From contig NZ_CP117439.1 of NCBI RefSeq assembly GCF_030687575.1, forward strand, positions 2,347,501 through 2,411,500: 64,000 nucleotides of DNA, in the 5' to 3' direction. The translations under genes were made by a program, and so were the position numbers. Shown one piece after another: positions 11,401-32,100 of the stretch; the stretch's first letter is position 1, and each line of letters opens with the position of its first letter. The notes beneath the pieces were generated by a model that saw only the letters and a list, made by a program, of their open reading frames with translations, had not been told where the DNA came from and did no database searches. This DNA comes from Pseudomonas sp. FP2309. GTDB lineage: Bacteria; Pseudomonadota; Gammaproteobacteria; Pseudomonadales; Pseudomonadaceae.

Positions 11401-11605
11401 GCGCAAGCAATTGCAGCTCGAGGTGCACCCAGGCGTGGTGTTCGACCACCCCAGCGTGGCCGAGCTTGCGGCGGCACTGACCCGCGATGAAAGCGTCCCG
11501 GGCGCCCTGGAACGTACCGCCCAGGTGCGTTTGAAGCTCAATAGCCTGTCGCCGGAGCAGCGCGAAGCGCTTTTGGCCAAGTCCCGCGCCAACGCTACTG
11601 CGTAA
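8444..11605 (+). CDS. Pyoverdine NRPS, Asp-activating: degenerate C-like (interface-type) domain-A(Asp)-T
   Basis: A 1053-residue synthetase. The N-terminal part (about residues 25-425) has the length and layout of a condensation domain, but where HHxxxDG is expected it reads RISALLSDRNG, so both catalytic histidines are absent. The A domain (residues 440-930; LFTSGSTGVPKG, NHYGPTET, NGKLDRQGLP) has pocket residues DLTKVGHVGK, the classical Asp code. A carrier domain follows (IGGHSLLV). There is no epimerase or thioesterase, so L-Asp passes to another protein. The preceding gene supplies an intact C domain and a hydroxylase, so this looks like the rest of a split module making beta-hydroxy-Asp, with the degenerate domain acting as the hydroxylase docking ('interface') domain described for siderophore synthetases. 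The gene overlaps the previous one by 4 bases and ends before a strong terminator. Confidence 0.93.
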   Translation: MSTAFDQALSPEQQAALGTAAEGRHSALLLLIEVRGELDPARLQRAADQVLARQPILATRLIRVASYRGVRQTLEPRAHWPLVLEPAAMPDLASFEQHMRDLQQQGFAEDAQPLAMLHLCRLGEQHYGLALRISALLSDRNGLQVFHRALHQAYAADETTAIDEEAAQYAQYVEWRGEMAQDEDAASGRDYWRQQGTAAAPALACRRHGPAGAQVSNRLAVDLDPDLQRGLGAYAQHLDQPLERIARAAWWGLLARISGQTRMQVGWRHDCRLDYEFFADCMGLFEKTLPLVIDVPLQHSLGQWLPTLDAQAQAHLTWQEHWPVEAPPSAAHLACGFAHEGVMASVTVGGGSWSVVALDDGVAPFELELRLVEARALHLRFDPAHYDEASMAALLEQYQTLLRSLLANPATALADLGLISAREGALQQQCIGAPLSLQGPSLPTRITEWAQRTPEALALSFAGTQLTYRQVDERVEQLARHLRLEGVQPGDRIALRLPRSLELVIASLAVWRVGAAWVPLDPQWPQHRQALVIQQAGAVRVLSDADHADGDVAVVRVDGLPPLDPAERFDWAPAALDQPAYVLFTSGSTGVPKGVVVEHRQLLNYVQASTTALGLAECSAFAMTSTVAADLGHTTLFGALYLGAALHIASDEHMQDAKRFADFLRTHAVDCLKIVPSHLSALLDQDSTDLPATLVLGGEAVAPGLVELIFKVAPACRVFNHYGPTETTVGVLYQPLSRNSDLSAGVPLGQVFDGCAVYLFDEHLREVPLGAVGEVYIGGQQVARGYLGEQGRDAFIEHPRRPGERLYRSGDLGRYRPQGGVQLMGRRDHQVKVRGFRIELTEIEQALLALPGVAQAVVVPWRAGAAVDGDVQLVAYVEAQGASGPGWADELRAALAASLPAAMVPTHCFVLDHLPRLANGKLDRQGLPAPESLLTAQVHVAPSSALQTLLAEGMAQLLGIERLSVEQNFFAIGGHSLLVIKLVSALRKQLQLEVHPGVVFDHPSVAELAAALTRDESVPGALERTAQVRLKLNSLSPEQREALLAKSRANATA

Positions 11606-11612
11606 GTCCTTA

Positions 11613-11646
11613 GCCTGCGCGCCCGACGAGGGCGCGCAGGCTTTTT
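11613..11646 (+). terminator. Rho-independent terminator after the plus-strand NRPS genes
   Basis: A perfect 12-base stem (GCCTGCGCGCCC / GGGCGCGCAGGC) with a GACGA loop is followed by five T. It sits 8 bases after the stop codon and separates NRPS transcription from fpvA. Confidence 0.9.
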
Positions 11647-11719
11647 CGGTGACGACCTGCTTTTTTCGCAAAAAAACTTTCCGGTTTTACGGCGATGATC
11701 CGTCTCATGTCTGACTTCA

Positions 11720-11738
11720 AACAAGTAGCATTCTCATT
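11720..11738. promoter_or_regulatory. Candidate Fur box upstream of fpvA
   Basis: On the minus strand this 19-mer begins AATGAGAAT, a complete half of the usual Pseudomonas Fur box; the other half matches about 5 of 9 positions. It lies 45-63 bases before the fpvA start. No TAAAT-N16-CGT PvdS box is visible between 11642 and 11782, although a T6-CGC-A7 inverted repeat is present at 11661-11676. Assigned by eye only. Confidence 0.35.
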
Positions 11739-11782
11739 CGTGATAGGTGTTACTGACCAACCTCACTCATAAGGGCATATAA

Positions 11783-14215
11783 ATGTCTGCTGAACGACAC
11801 ACCACCACCGCACTGCGGCGGTCTTTCGATGCAATCATGGGGCGTTCCACCTTCACTGCGGCAGTTTTCGGCCTGTCCCTGGGGCTCTCCGGCTCCCTGG
11901 CGGCGGCAGAACTGAACATTTCCGCCCAGTCACTGGAAGGGGCATTGCGTGAGCTGGGCCAGCAATCCGGTCGTCAGATCCTGTATTCGCCGGATCTGGT
12001 CCAAGGCAAGCGGTCGGTCGCCCTGCGCGGCGATCTGGATGTGTCGTCGGCGCTGCAACAACTGCTGCGCGGCACGGGCATTTCCTATCGAATTGAGGAC
12101 AACACGGTATTGCTCAGCGGGCCACCGGAAGACGGCGCGCTTCAACTCGATGCTGTGAAAATTGGCGGCCTGGCGATGGGCCAGACCACCGAAAACACCG
12201 GTTCCTACACCACCGGCGCGGCCACCACCGCCACCAAGTTGCCACTGAGCCTGCGTGAAACGCCTCAGTCGGTCACCGTGATCACCCGCCAGCAGATGAC
12301 TGACCAGGGCCTGGGCACCATTTCCGATGTGCTGCAGCAAACCCCAGGCGTGGCGGTGATGCACGATGACAGCGAACGTTTCAACTTCTACTCCCGTGGC
12401 TTTGCGCTCAATAACTTCCAGTATGACGGCGTACCCACCTCGGACTTCACCACCAACACCAATGGCCTGGGTGTGCGGGACATGGCGATTTACGACCGGG
12501 TCGAGGTCGTACGCGGCGCCACCGGTTTGATGAGCGGCGTCGGCAGCCCGGCCGGTGTGGTCAACCTGGTGCGCAAGCGTCCGACCAAAGAGTTCCAGGG
12601 CTACCTGTCCGCCAACGGCGGCACCTGGGACCGTTATCGCACCGAGATGGACTTGTCCGGGCCGCTCACGGAAAACGGCGCGTTGCGCGGTCGCGTGGTC
12701 GCGGCGTACGACGACGCCAACTCGTTCATCGATTACTACTCGTCGAAAAAGAACGTGTTCTACGCCATTGGTGAGGCGGATATCAGCGACAACACCATGA
12801 TTTACGGTGGTATCGACTATCAGAAGATCAACTCCAACGGTTCGAGCTTCGGCCAGTTGCCGCTGTTCTACTCCGACGGTACACGTACCGACTTCTCCCG
12901 TTCCAAAAGCCCGGCGGCCAAATGGGCCTACGGCGACAGTGAAAGCACCAAGTACTTTGGTGGTGTCGAGCATCAGTTTGACAATGACTGGATGCTGCGT
13001 GTCGAAGCCAGCCACTGGAAGGGCGATACCGAACAACTGCAGGGCAACATCATCGGCTGGGGCCCTTACCCCGACCGAACGACGCGCCAGGCCCAGTTGT
13101 TCCGCAGCCACAAGACCTACGTCATCAACACCGATTCGGTCGATGCCTATGCCACCGGGCCGTTTTCCCTGTTCGGTCGCTCCCACGACCTGATTCTGGG
13201 GCTCAACGTCAGTGACCGTCGCTCGGATTACTTCTCGGAAAACGCGGACCTGAACTCCTCGCGCCTGAGCGTGGACTTCGACAGTTGGGGCAACAACCCG
13301 CCCAAGCCTACGTCCTACGCCACCTGGACCACCCAGGATTACCACATCAAGGAAGTCGGTGCGTTTGGCGCCGTACGCCTCAAGCCTACCGACGATCTGT
13401 CGGTGATACTCGGTAGCCGCGTGGTCAACTACAAGCGTGAAGGCGAGCTGGGCTACAACTCGGACCCGGCAAACCCGGACCACGATGACGCGAAGAAAAC
13501 CGGTAAGGTCATTCCTTACGCCGGCGTGGTCTACGACCTGACCGAACAGCATTCCGTGTACGTCAGCTACACCGACATTTTTGAACCGCAAAGCAACATC
13601 GACATGAGCGGCAAGGTCTTGGAACCGATGGCCGGGAAAAACTACGAGGCCGGTCTCAAGTCCGAGTTCTACGGTGGCGCGCTGAACACCAGCGTCGCGG
13701 TGTTCAAGACCAAACAGGACAACTACGCGCAGTACGTTGGCAGCACCGACCAGGGCCTTGACGCCTATGAAGGCGTGACCAACACCACCACCGGTTTCGA
13801 ACTGCAGGCGTCCGGCGAAGTGTTGCCGGGCTGGCAAGTGCTCGCTGGCTTTACCTATTCCCGGCCGCGGGATGAGCAGCATCAACGTCTCGACACCCAA
13901 CGCCCGGAGCGTCAGTTCAAACTGGCCAGCACCTACAAGCTCGACGGTGCGCTCAAAGACCTGACGGTTGGCGGTAATCTCAATTGGCAGGGCAAGACGT
14001 ACTACGTCGACAGCTCTCTGGAAGCACAGGCCAAGGAAGGCAGCTACGCCGTGGTGGGCCTGCTGGCACGCTACGACATCGACAAGCACCTGAGTGCCTC
14101 GCTCAACTTCAACAACATCTTCGATCGTCAGTACTACTCGGGCTATGGTCTGTACAACAGCTATTACAGCGGTGATCCGCGCAACATAATGGTGGGGCTC
14201 AAGTACCAGTTCTAA
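11783..14215 (+). CDS. fpvA: TonB-dependent ferripyoverdine receptor with signalling domain
   Basis: Outer-membrane receptor of 810 residues that imports ferric pyoverdine using TonB energy. It has a signal peptide ending near residue 41 (LGLSGSLAAAE). A secretin/TonB N-terminal (STN) signalling domain follows at about 42-120 (SAQSLEGALRELGQQSG), as in receptors that talk to an anti-sigma factor (FpvR type). The plug domain runs about 160-270 (RETPQSVTVITRQQM, EVVRGATGLMSG), followed by a 22-strand-type beta barrel ending in the aromatic KYQF terminus. The regulator genes (fpvI, fpvR, pvdS) are not in the window. Its place beside pyoverdine synthetases gives the substrate. It has its own promoter region between two terminators. 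The symbol is assigned from family and context. Confidence 0.9.
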   Translation: MSAERHTTTALRRSFDAIMGRSTFTAAVFGLSLGLSGSLAAAELNISAQSLEGALRELGQQSGRQILYSPDLVQGKRSVALRGDLDVSSALQQLLRGTGISYRIEDNTVLLSGPPEDGALQLDAVKIGGLAMGQTTENTGSYTTGAATTATKLPLSLRETPQSVTVITRQQMTDQGLGTISDVLQQTPGVAVMHDDSERFNFYSRGFALNNFQYDGVPTSDFTTNTNGLGVRDMAIYDRVEVVRGATGLMSGVGSPAGVVNLVRKRPTKEFQGYLSANGGTWDRYRTEMDLSGPLTENGALRGRVVAAYDDANSFIDYYSSKKNVFYAIGEADISDNTMIYGGIDYQKINSNGSSFGQLPLFYSDGTRTDFSRSKSPAAKWAYGDSESTKYFGGVEHQFDNDWMLRVEASHWKGDTEQLQGNIIGWGPYPDRTTRQAQLFRSHKTYVINTDSVDAYATGPFSLFGRSHDLILGLNVSDRRSDYFSENADLNSSRLSVDFDSWGNNPPKPTSYATWTTQDYHIKEVGAFGAVRLKPTDDLSVILGSRVVNYKREGELGYNSDPANPDHDDAKKTGKVIPYAGVVYDLTEQHSVYVSYTDIFEPQSNIDMSGKVLEPMAGKNYEAGLKSEFYGGALNTSVAVFKTKQDNYAQYVGSTDQGLDAYEGVTNTTTGFELQASGEVLPGWQVLAGFTYSRPRDEQHQRLDTQRPERQFKLASTYKLDGALKDLTVGGNLNWQGKTYYVDSSLEAQAKEGSYAVVGLLARYDIDKHLSASLNFNNIFDRQYYSGYGLYNSYYSGDPRNIMVGLKYQF

Positions 14216-14233
14216 TCCTGGCAGCCGCCTCCG

Positions 14234-14268
14234 ATACCCCCGTGCCGCAAGGCTCGGGGGTATTTTTT
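14234..14268 (+). terminator. Rho-independent terminator after fpvA
   Basis: ATACCCCCG and CGGGGGTAT form a 9-base stem that runs straight into a six-T tract, 18 bases after the fpvA stop codon. Confidence 0.9.
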
Positions 14269-14386
14269 GCGATTCGAGTAATGGAGGCGCGGGTTATTTT
14301 TTGGTTAAGCAATTGATATCAAAGGACATGATCTGAAAAGCCGATTTTCTTCTGTCTCTAGATCGGAATAATTACTTACAATTTAA

Positions 14387-14415
14387 TTGACGCCATTAAA
14401 TTGCCACCATAGGAT
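14387..14415 (+). promoter_or_regulatory. Candidate sigma-70 promoter for the two-partner secretion genes
   Basis: TTGACG, 17 bases, then TAGGAT in an A+T-rich stretch (14280-14420) between the fpvA terminator and tpsB, about 45 bases before the tpsB ribosome-binding site. The rest of the 14216-14458 gap shows no gene. Confidence 0.4.
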
Positions 14416-14458
14416 CGCCGCCAGTTGATGGCATAACGCCATGCGGAGGGATCTGGAA

Positions 14459-16179
14459 ATGTGGCGTTCGGTACCTCGGGCCAGGCTCAGCCTGCTGTCC
14501 GCTTTTTTTGCCTGGGATTAGCTGGGACGGCTCAAGGTGCCACCCCGCAGAACACGCCGGGCGTCACCGACCTGATCCGTGATCGTCAGGACCGCCTGCT
14601 CGAAGAGCAACAACGGCGCCTCGAAGAACTCAAGGACCTGCCCGGCAAGGCCGCCCCTCCTGCAAAGCCGACAGCGCCCGCCGACACCCGTTGCTTCCCT
14701 ATCAAAACCATCGAACTCACCGGTGCCGACGCGCTGTCTGAAGGCGAGCGCTCAAGCCTGCTCAAACCCTATATCGGCCAATGCCTCGGTGTGCCGCAGC
14801 TAAATGAGCTGCTCAAGGTCATCACCGACCGCTACCTTGAGAAAGGGCTCGTCACCAGCCGCGCCTACCTGCCGCAACAGGATCTCTCCAGCGGTAACCT
14901 CAAGGTGCAAGTGGTCGAGGGCCGACTGGAAGGAATGAAGGGCGCCGAAGGCAGCGGCATCACCGACCGCCAACTGTTCATGAGCTTCCCAGGCAAACCG
15001 GGCGACCTGCTCAACCTGCGCGAGATCGAGCAAATGGTCGATCAACTGAACCGCCTGCCATCGAACCAGGCGCAGATGGAATTGGCGCCGGGCAAAGAAG
15101 TCGGCGGCAGTGAAGTACTGGTGAAAAACACGCCGCAAAAACCTTGGCGCGTCGGCCTGTCCCGCCACAACGGCGGCCAGCGCAGCACCGGTGAACAGCA
15201 ATGGGGCGCCAGCCTGGATTGGGACAACCCGCTGGGCCTGGCCGACCAACTCTCCCTGCGCGGCGGCCACGATGCCGTCAGCGACCACCAGAAAACCTCG
15301 CGCAATTCGATGCTCAATTACAGCCTGCCGTTCGGCTGGTGGAACCTCAATTACACCTACAGCGAAACCGAATACCGCTCCCTGGCCCAGGCCAATAATT
15401 TCAACTTCAAGCAGACCGGCGACAGCCAAAACCACCAGTTGCGCCTGGAGCGGGTGATCCACCGCGACGCCCTGAGCAAAACCTCCCTCAGCACCGGTGT
15501 GGCCTACCTGCGCACCAACAATTTTATCGAAGACAGCAAACTCGCCCTGAGCAGCAACCGCCTCAGCGAAGCCCAGTTTGGCATCAACCATGGCCGACGC
15601 ATTGGCGGCTCATTCCTCAACATCGACCTGGGCATGCAGGATGGCATTGGCGCGTTCGACGCCCAGGCCAACCACAACCCACGGCCCGGCCAGGCCGATG
15701 CGCGCTACCGCAAATACACCGCGACCCTGAGCTACCTGTACCCGTTCAAGCTGTGGGGCGAGTCGTTCAGTTTCAGCAGCCTGATGACCGGCCAGCGCAG
15801 CGAAGACGTGCTGTTCAGCCCGCAACGCATGAGCCTGGGCGGGCAATCGTCGATTCGTGGCTACAAGGATCAAAGCCTGTCCGGCGACAGCGGCGGCTAC
15901 TGGCGCAACGACCTGCGCTGGAGTCGCCCGGTGACCTGGGCCTGGATGCAGCCGGTGTTCAGCGAGTACGGCACCAGCCTCGGCTACGACCAGGGAGTGA
16001 TCAGCCATGGCCGCTACAACGCCGAACAGCACGGGCGCATGACCAGCAATTCGCTGGAGCTGTTTGCACGCAGCCAGAACGTCGCCGCCACGGTGACCTT
16101 TGCACACTCTTTGGAACGCCCGGGGCCGATCACTGAACGTGAAGCGCCGGTCTATTTCCGCCTGGATTTCTTCCTTTAA
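14459..16179 (+). CDS. TpsB/CdiB-type outer-membrane exporter, apparent frameshift in the signal peptide
   Basis: Two-partner secretion transporter of the ShlB/FhaC/CdiB family. It has an N-terminal helix rich in RQDRLLEEQQRRLEEL, POTRA-type periplasmic repeats (TIELTGADALSEGERSSLL and following), and a beta barrel with the GGQSSIRGY motif (VRGY-like) and terminal phenylalanine region. It should export the TpsA encoded 33 bases downstream. The only start with a good ribosome-binding site (GGAGGG at 14445-14450, 8-base spacing) is ATG 14459. This begins a convincing signal peptide (MWRSVPRARLSLLSAFF) but hits TAG at 14519 after a run of seven T at 14503-14509. An eighth T would join it cleanly to the long frame (CLGLAGTAQGATPQ). 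The long frame alone can only start at GTG 14461, giving no proper signal peptide. It could be a pseudogene, phase-variable, or an assembly error. Confidence 0.85.
14503..14509 (+). repeat. T7 homopolymer at the tpsB frameshift point
   Basis: Seven consecutive T lie in the hydrophobic core of the presumed signal peptide. The two reading frames that must be joined meet at this tract. Gain of one T or loss of two would restore one continuous frame. Confidence 0.75.
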
Positions 16180-16212
16180 ATCTTTACCGCCCCTTGGGCA
16201 TCGAGACATGAC

Positions 16213-28822
<12,610 letters not shown>

Positions 28823-28860
28823 CTGACACCTCGATCTGGCGAGCATTCTCGCCTAAATGG

Positions 28861-28886
28861 GTGTCCGGAATCATTAGACCACTACA
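28861..28886. repeat. IS3-family terminal inverted repeat (right end in window)
   Basis: 26-base terminal repeat, complementary to 27652-27677 with four mismatches. It lies upstream of orfA. Confidence 0.85.
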
Positions 28887-28912
28887 CGGTCTATCTGCTT
28901 GAACAGTGATTT

Positions 28913-29070
28913 AAGGGCCGCTTTTGGCACCTGCTGTGGAAAAGGGCAATGACACCGTCCGCATCATGGCTCAGGCGGTACTAGGCGCCGTAGTTGCTAA
29001 GGCCCAGGGAAATTCGGCTGCAGCAGGCGGCGCGGGTGCAGCGACCGGTGAATTAATTTTGCGTGGATAA
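28913..29070 (+). pseudogene. Remnant of a second TpsA/CdiA pre-toxin tail
   Basis: Right after the IS, the plus strand encodes about 50 residues with the core AVLGAVVAKAQGNSAAAGG ending TGELILRG and a stop. This parallels the tpsA segment just before the IS (AVLGALVAQAQGNSALAGA ... ASVGELIARQ). It has no start codon and is closed upstream by a TAA. It is the tail of a homologous tpsA or displaced cdiA-CT module, not the continuation of the interrupted gene. Confidence 0.7.
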
Positions 29071-29100
29071 AAGGGGGAGGGAAGCGCGTTGGAACAAGCA

Positions 29101-29128
29101 GCGGCGACACCCCAATCGGTGTCGCCGC
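29101..29128 (-). terminator. Hairpin terminator of the pvdE-NRPS operon
   Basis: A perfect 11-base stem (GCGGCGACACC / GGTGTCGCCGC) with a 6-base loop lies 12 bases beyond the stop of the last synthetase gene. On the minus strand it is followed by TGCTTGTTCC, a weak T tract. The rest of 29071-29140 holds no gene. Confidence 0.6.
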
Positions 29129-29140
29129 ATCGTGTGCAAC

Positions 29141-32100
29141 TCAGCGCGTGCCGAGCAACGAATGGCTCAGGGAATCGATCAGCGAGGGCTCGCTGACAAT
29201 CGCTTCGTGGTCGCACGCCAGGGGCATCGACAGGGCCAGGCACTCTTCGCCCAACGCGGCTTTGAGCTCTGCTTCGAGCAGCTCGACCAGCGCCGGCGAC
29301 TTGTCGTGTCCGGCCCACCAGCAGTGCAAGGCGACGTTCAACGGGCGATAACGGAAGTCCTGCGCCAATGCTTCCAGTTTCTGGCTCACGACTTCGCCCA
29401 AGGCCAGTTCACGCTCACCAAGCAACAGGCTTGCCATTTGAGTCGGGCTGTCCTTGAGCTGCTGTTTTGCCCAGTCGATAAAGCGTGCCTGCTTCTCAAG
29501 CTCCGGCAGTTGTCGATAGTGCACCTCTGCCGCGTCAGCCTGTTCGGGGAATAAACGCTTGAACAGCTCCAGCGCATTGCGCGCCGGGGCTGCAGGCGTG
29601 CCGTGCCGGGCCTGCACCGCCTGCCAGAAGACCTCGACCGAGGCCGGCGGCGGCGCGTCGATCAGGCCCAGGAAGGCCACCGTATCGCCTGCGGCTTCCA
29701 GGCGGTGGGCGACTTCCATGGCCAGGTTGCCGCCCAGTGACCAGCCGGCGAGGGAGTAGGGGCCCTGGGGCTGGACATTGCGGATAGTGGTCACATACAA
29801 CTCGATCATGTCGGCCCAACTGATGTCCTGCCAGACGCCGTCGAGGAAGGCTTTGCAGAGCACGCCATAGACAGGCGATTGCTCGCGCAGCGCCATGGCC
29901 AGGGGTTGGTAGCTGTGGACCATGCCGAAGATCGGATGGAAACAGAACAACGGCGGCTGCGGGCCTTGATGCGGGTTGAGGCGCACCGCCAGCTGGGTGG
30001 ACGGCGTTTGCAGGTTCCGGCACAGCGTTTCAAGGTTCGGGTAGCCCATGAAATCATGCAGGCTGAGTCGGCTGCCGCAGGTCTGGTTGATCAGGCTGAC
30101 CGCCTGCAACACCAGCAGCGAATGGCCACCCAGTTCGAAGAAGTTATCCTGCAAGCCCACCGACTCAACGTTGAGCACGGTTTTCCAGATCTGCGCCATT
30201 TGCTGTTCCAGCGCGGTACGTGGCGCAGCAGCAGGCGCCGTCACGCTGACGTTCTGCGGCGCGGGCAGGGCCTTGCGGTCGAGTTTGCCGTTGGGCGTCA
30301 GCGGCAGTCGGTCCAGAATCACCCATTGCCCAGGTGCCATGTACGCCGGCAATTGCGCCTTGACGTGATTGCGCAGCACCGTGAGCAAAGCGCTTTGTTC
30401 CATCGCGCGTGCGGCGGCGGTTGCCACCACATAGCCGACCAGCTGTTTGCCGGTTTGCCCGTCAATTGCCATGACGACTGCTTCGCGAACCCCTTCACAG
30501 CCCTGCAGGCAGGTTTCCACTTCACCCAACTCGATCCGGAAACCGCGGATTTTCACTTGATGGTCAATGCGGCCCACGTACTCCACGTTGCCCTCGGCGT
30601 TGTAGCGCGCCAGGTCACCGGTGCGGTAGAGGCGTTCGCCGCCGCCCACGAACGGGTTGGGCACGAAGCGTTCGGCGCTCAGGCCGGGGCGCTGGTGATA
30701 CGCGCGGGCCTGGCCGATGGCACCGCCAATGTACAGCTCACCCACGACACCCAGAGGGGCCGCGCAGAAGTCTTTGTCCATCACGTACAGGCTGCGGCCG
30801 GGCAGGGCGCGACCGATGGGAATGCCGTGTTCGGACAAACTCGCAGGGTTCAGGTTCGAGCACTCCAGGGTGCTCGACACCACGGTTGCCTCCGTCGGGC
30901 CATAGGTATTGAGCAGGCGCACCGAACCCAGGCCGGCGGCCTGCCAATGACGCAGGCCTTCAACCGACATGGCCTCGCCGCCAACGTGGACCTGGCGCAA
31001 CCGCCCATAACTGCGCGGGCCGGCTGCCGCGCAATCCATGGCGAACAGGTGCCAATACGCGGAGGGAAGGTCGGCAACGCTGATGCCGTGGTGCAGGATC
31101 TGTTCATAGAACGTTGTGGTGTCCCACACGCTTGTGCCGCGCAGCACCACGCGGGCGCCACGGCAGAGCGGCGGGTAGAACTGTTCGACGAAGCCGTCAA
31201 AGCTGAAGGTTGCAAACTGCAGCACACGGTCCTCGGCTGTTAATTGCGAATACTCGCCGGCAATCTCACAGAATTCGCTCAGCGCGCCATGGCTGATGGC
31301 CACGCCCTTGGGTTGACCGGTGGAACCTGACGTATAGATCACATAGGCGAGGTTCTGCGCCGTCACGGTATGGGGCAGGTCGGCGACGCTGAAGCCCTCC
31401 AGCCCGTCGCTCAGGTTCAGCGTGTGTACCGAGGCGGGCACCGGCAACCGGTCCCGTAAGGCATCTTCAATCAACAGCAGTTTCAGGCCGCTGTCGGCAA
31501 GCATGTAGCTGAGGCGATCCTGGGGGTAGGAGGGATCCAGCGGCACGTAGCCGGCGCCCGATTTGAGAATCGCCAGCAGGCCGACGGCCATGTCCAGCGA
31601 GCGCTCCACCGCCAGGCCCACCAACTGGTCCGGTCCGGCGCCGCAGGCGCGTAACTTGCCGGCGAGCCTGTTGGCCCTGGCGTTGAGGGCGCCATAGGTC
31701 AGTTGCGCGTCGTCGAGCACAATCGCCACGGCGTCGGGTGTCTTTGCCGCTTGAGCCTCGATCAATTGGTGAGCGCACAGCTGGGCGCTGACGTGGATCG
31801 CACCGCCCTCGGCATGGCTGATCAGGTCGCGCTGGTGCGCATCGCTGAGCACCTGCAGGTGTCCGAGCGCCTGCTCCGGGTGCGTCTGCATGCGCAGCAA
31901 TAGCGTGTCCAAATGCTCGGCGATGTGCTGAACGGTCGCCGGGGCGAACTCAGCGAGCGCATATTCGAAGCTCAGCGACAGCGTATCGCCGAGGGAGACG
32001 GCCAGGGTCAGCGGGTAGTTGGTCTGCTCGAAGTCCTTGACCTCGCCAAACACCAGTCCAGCGGGGGCGGCTTGCTGCAATGCCTGCGCCACGGGGAAAT

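Noticed and set aside
14395..14420. TAAAT before tpsB as a PvdS box
   Set aside because: No CGT at 16-17 bases; the bases there read CCG.
28887..29070. Right IS flank as the continuation of the interrupted tpsA
   Set aside because: It repeats motifs already present before the IS and is closed by a TAA upstream, so it is a homologous fragment, not the same gene resumed.
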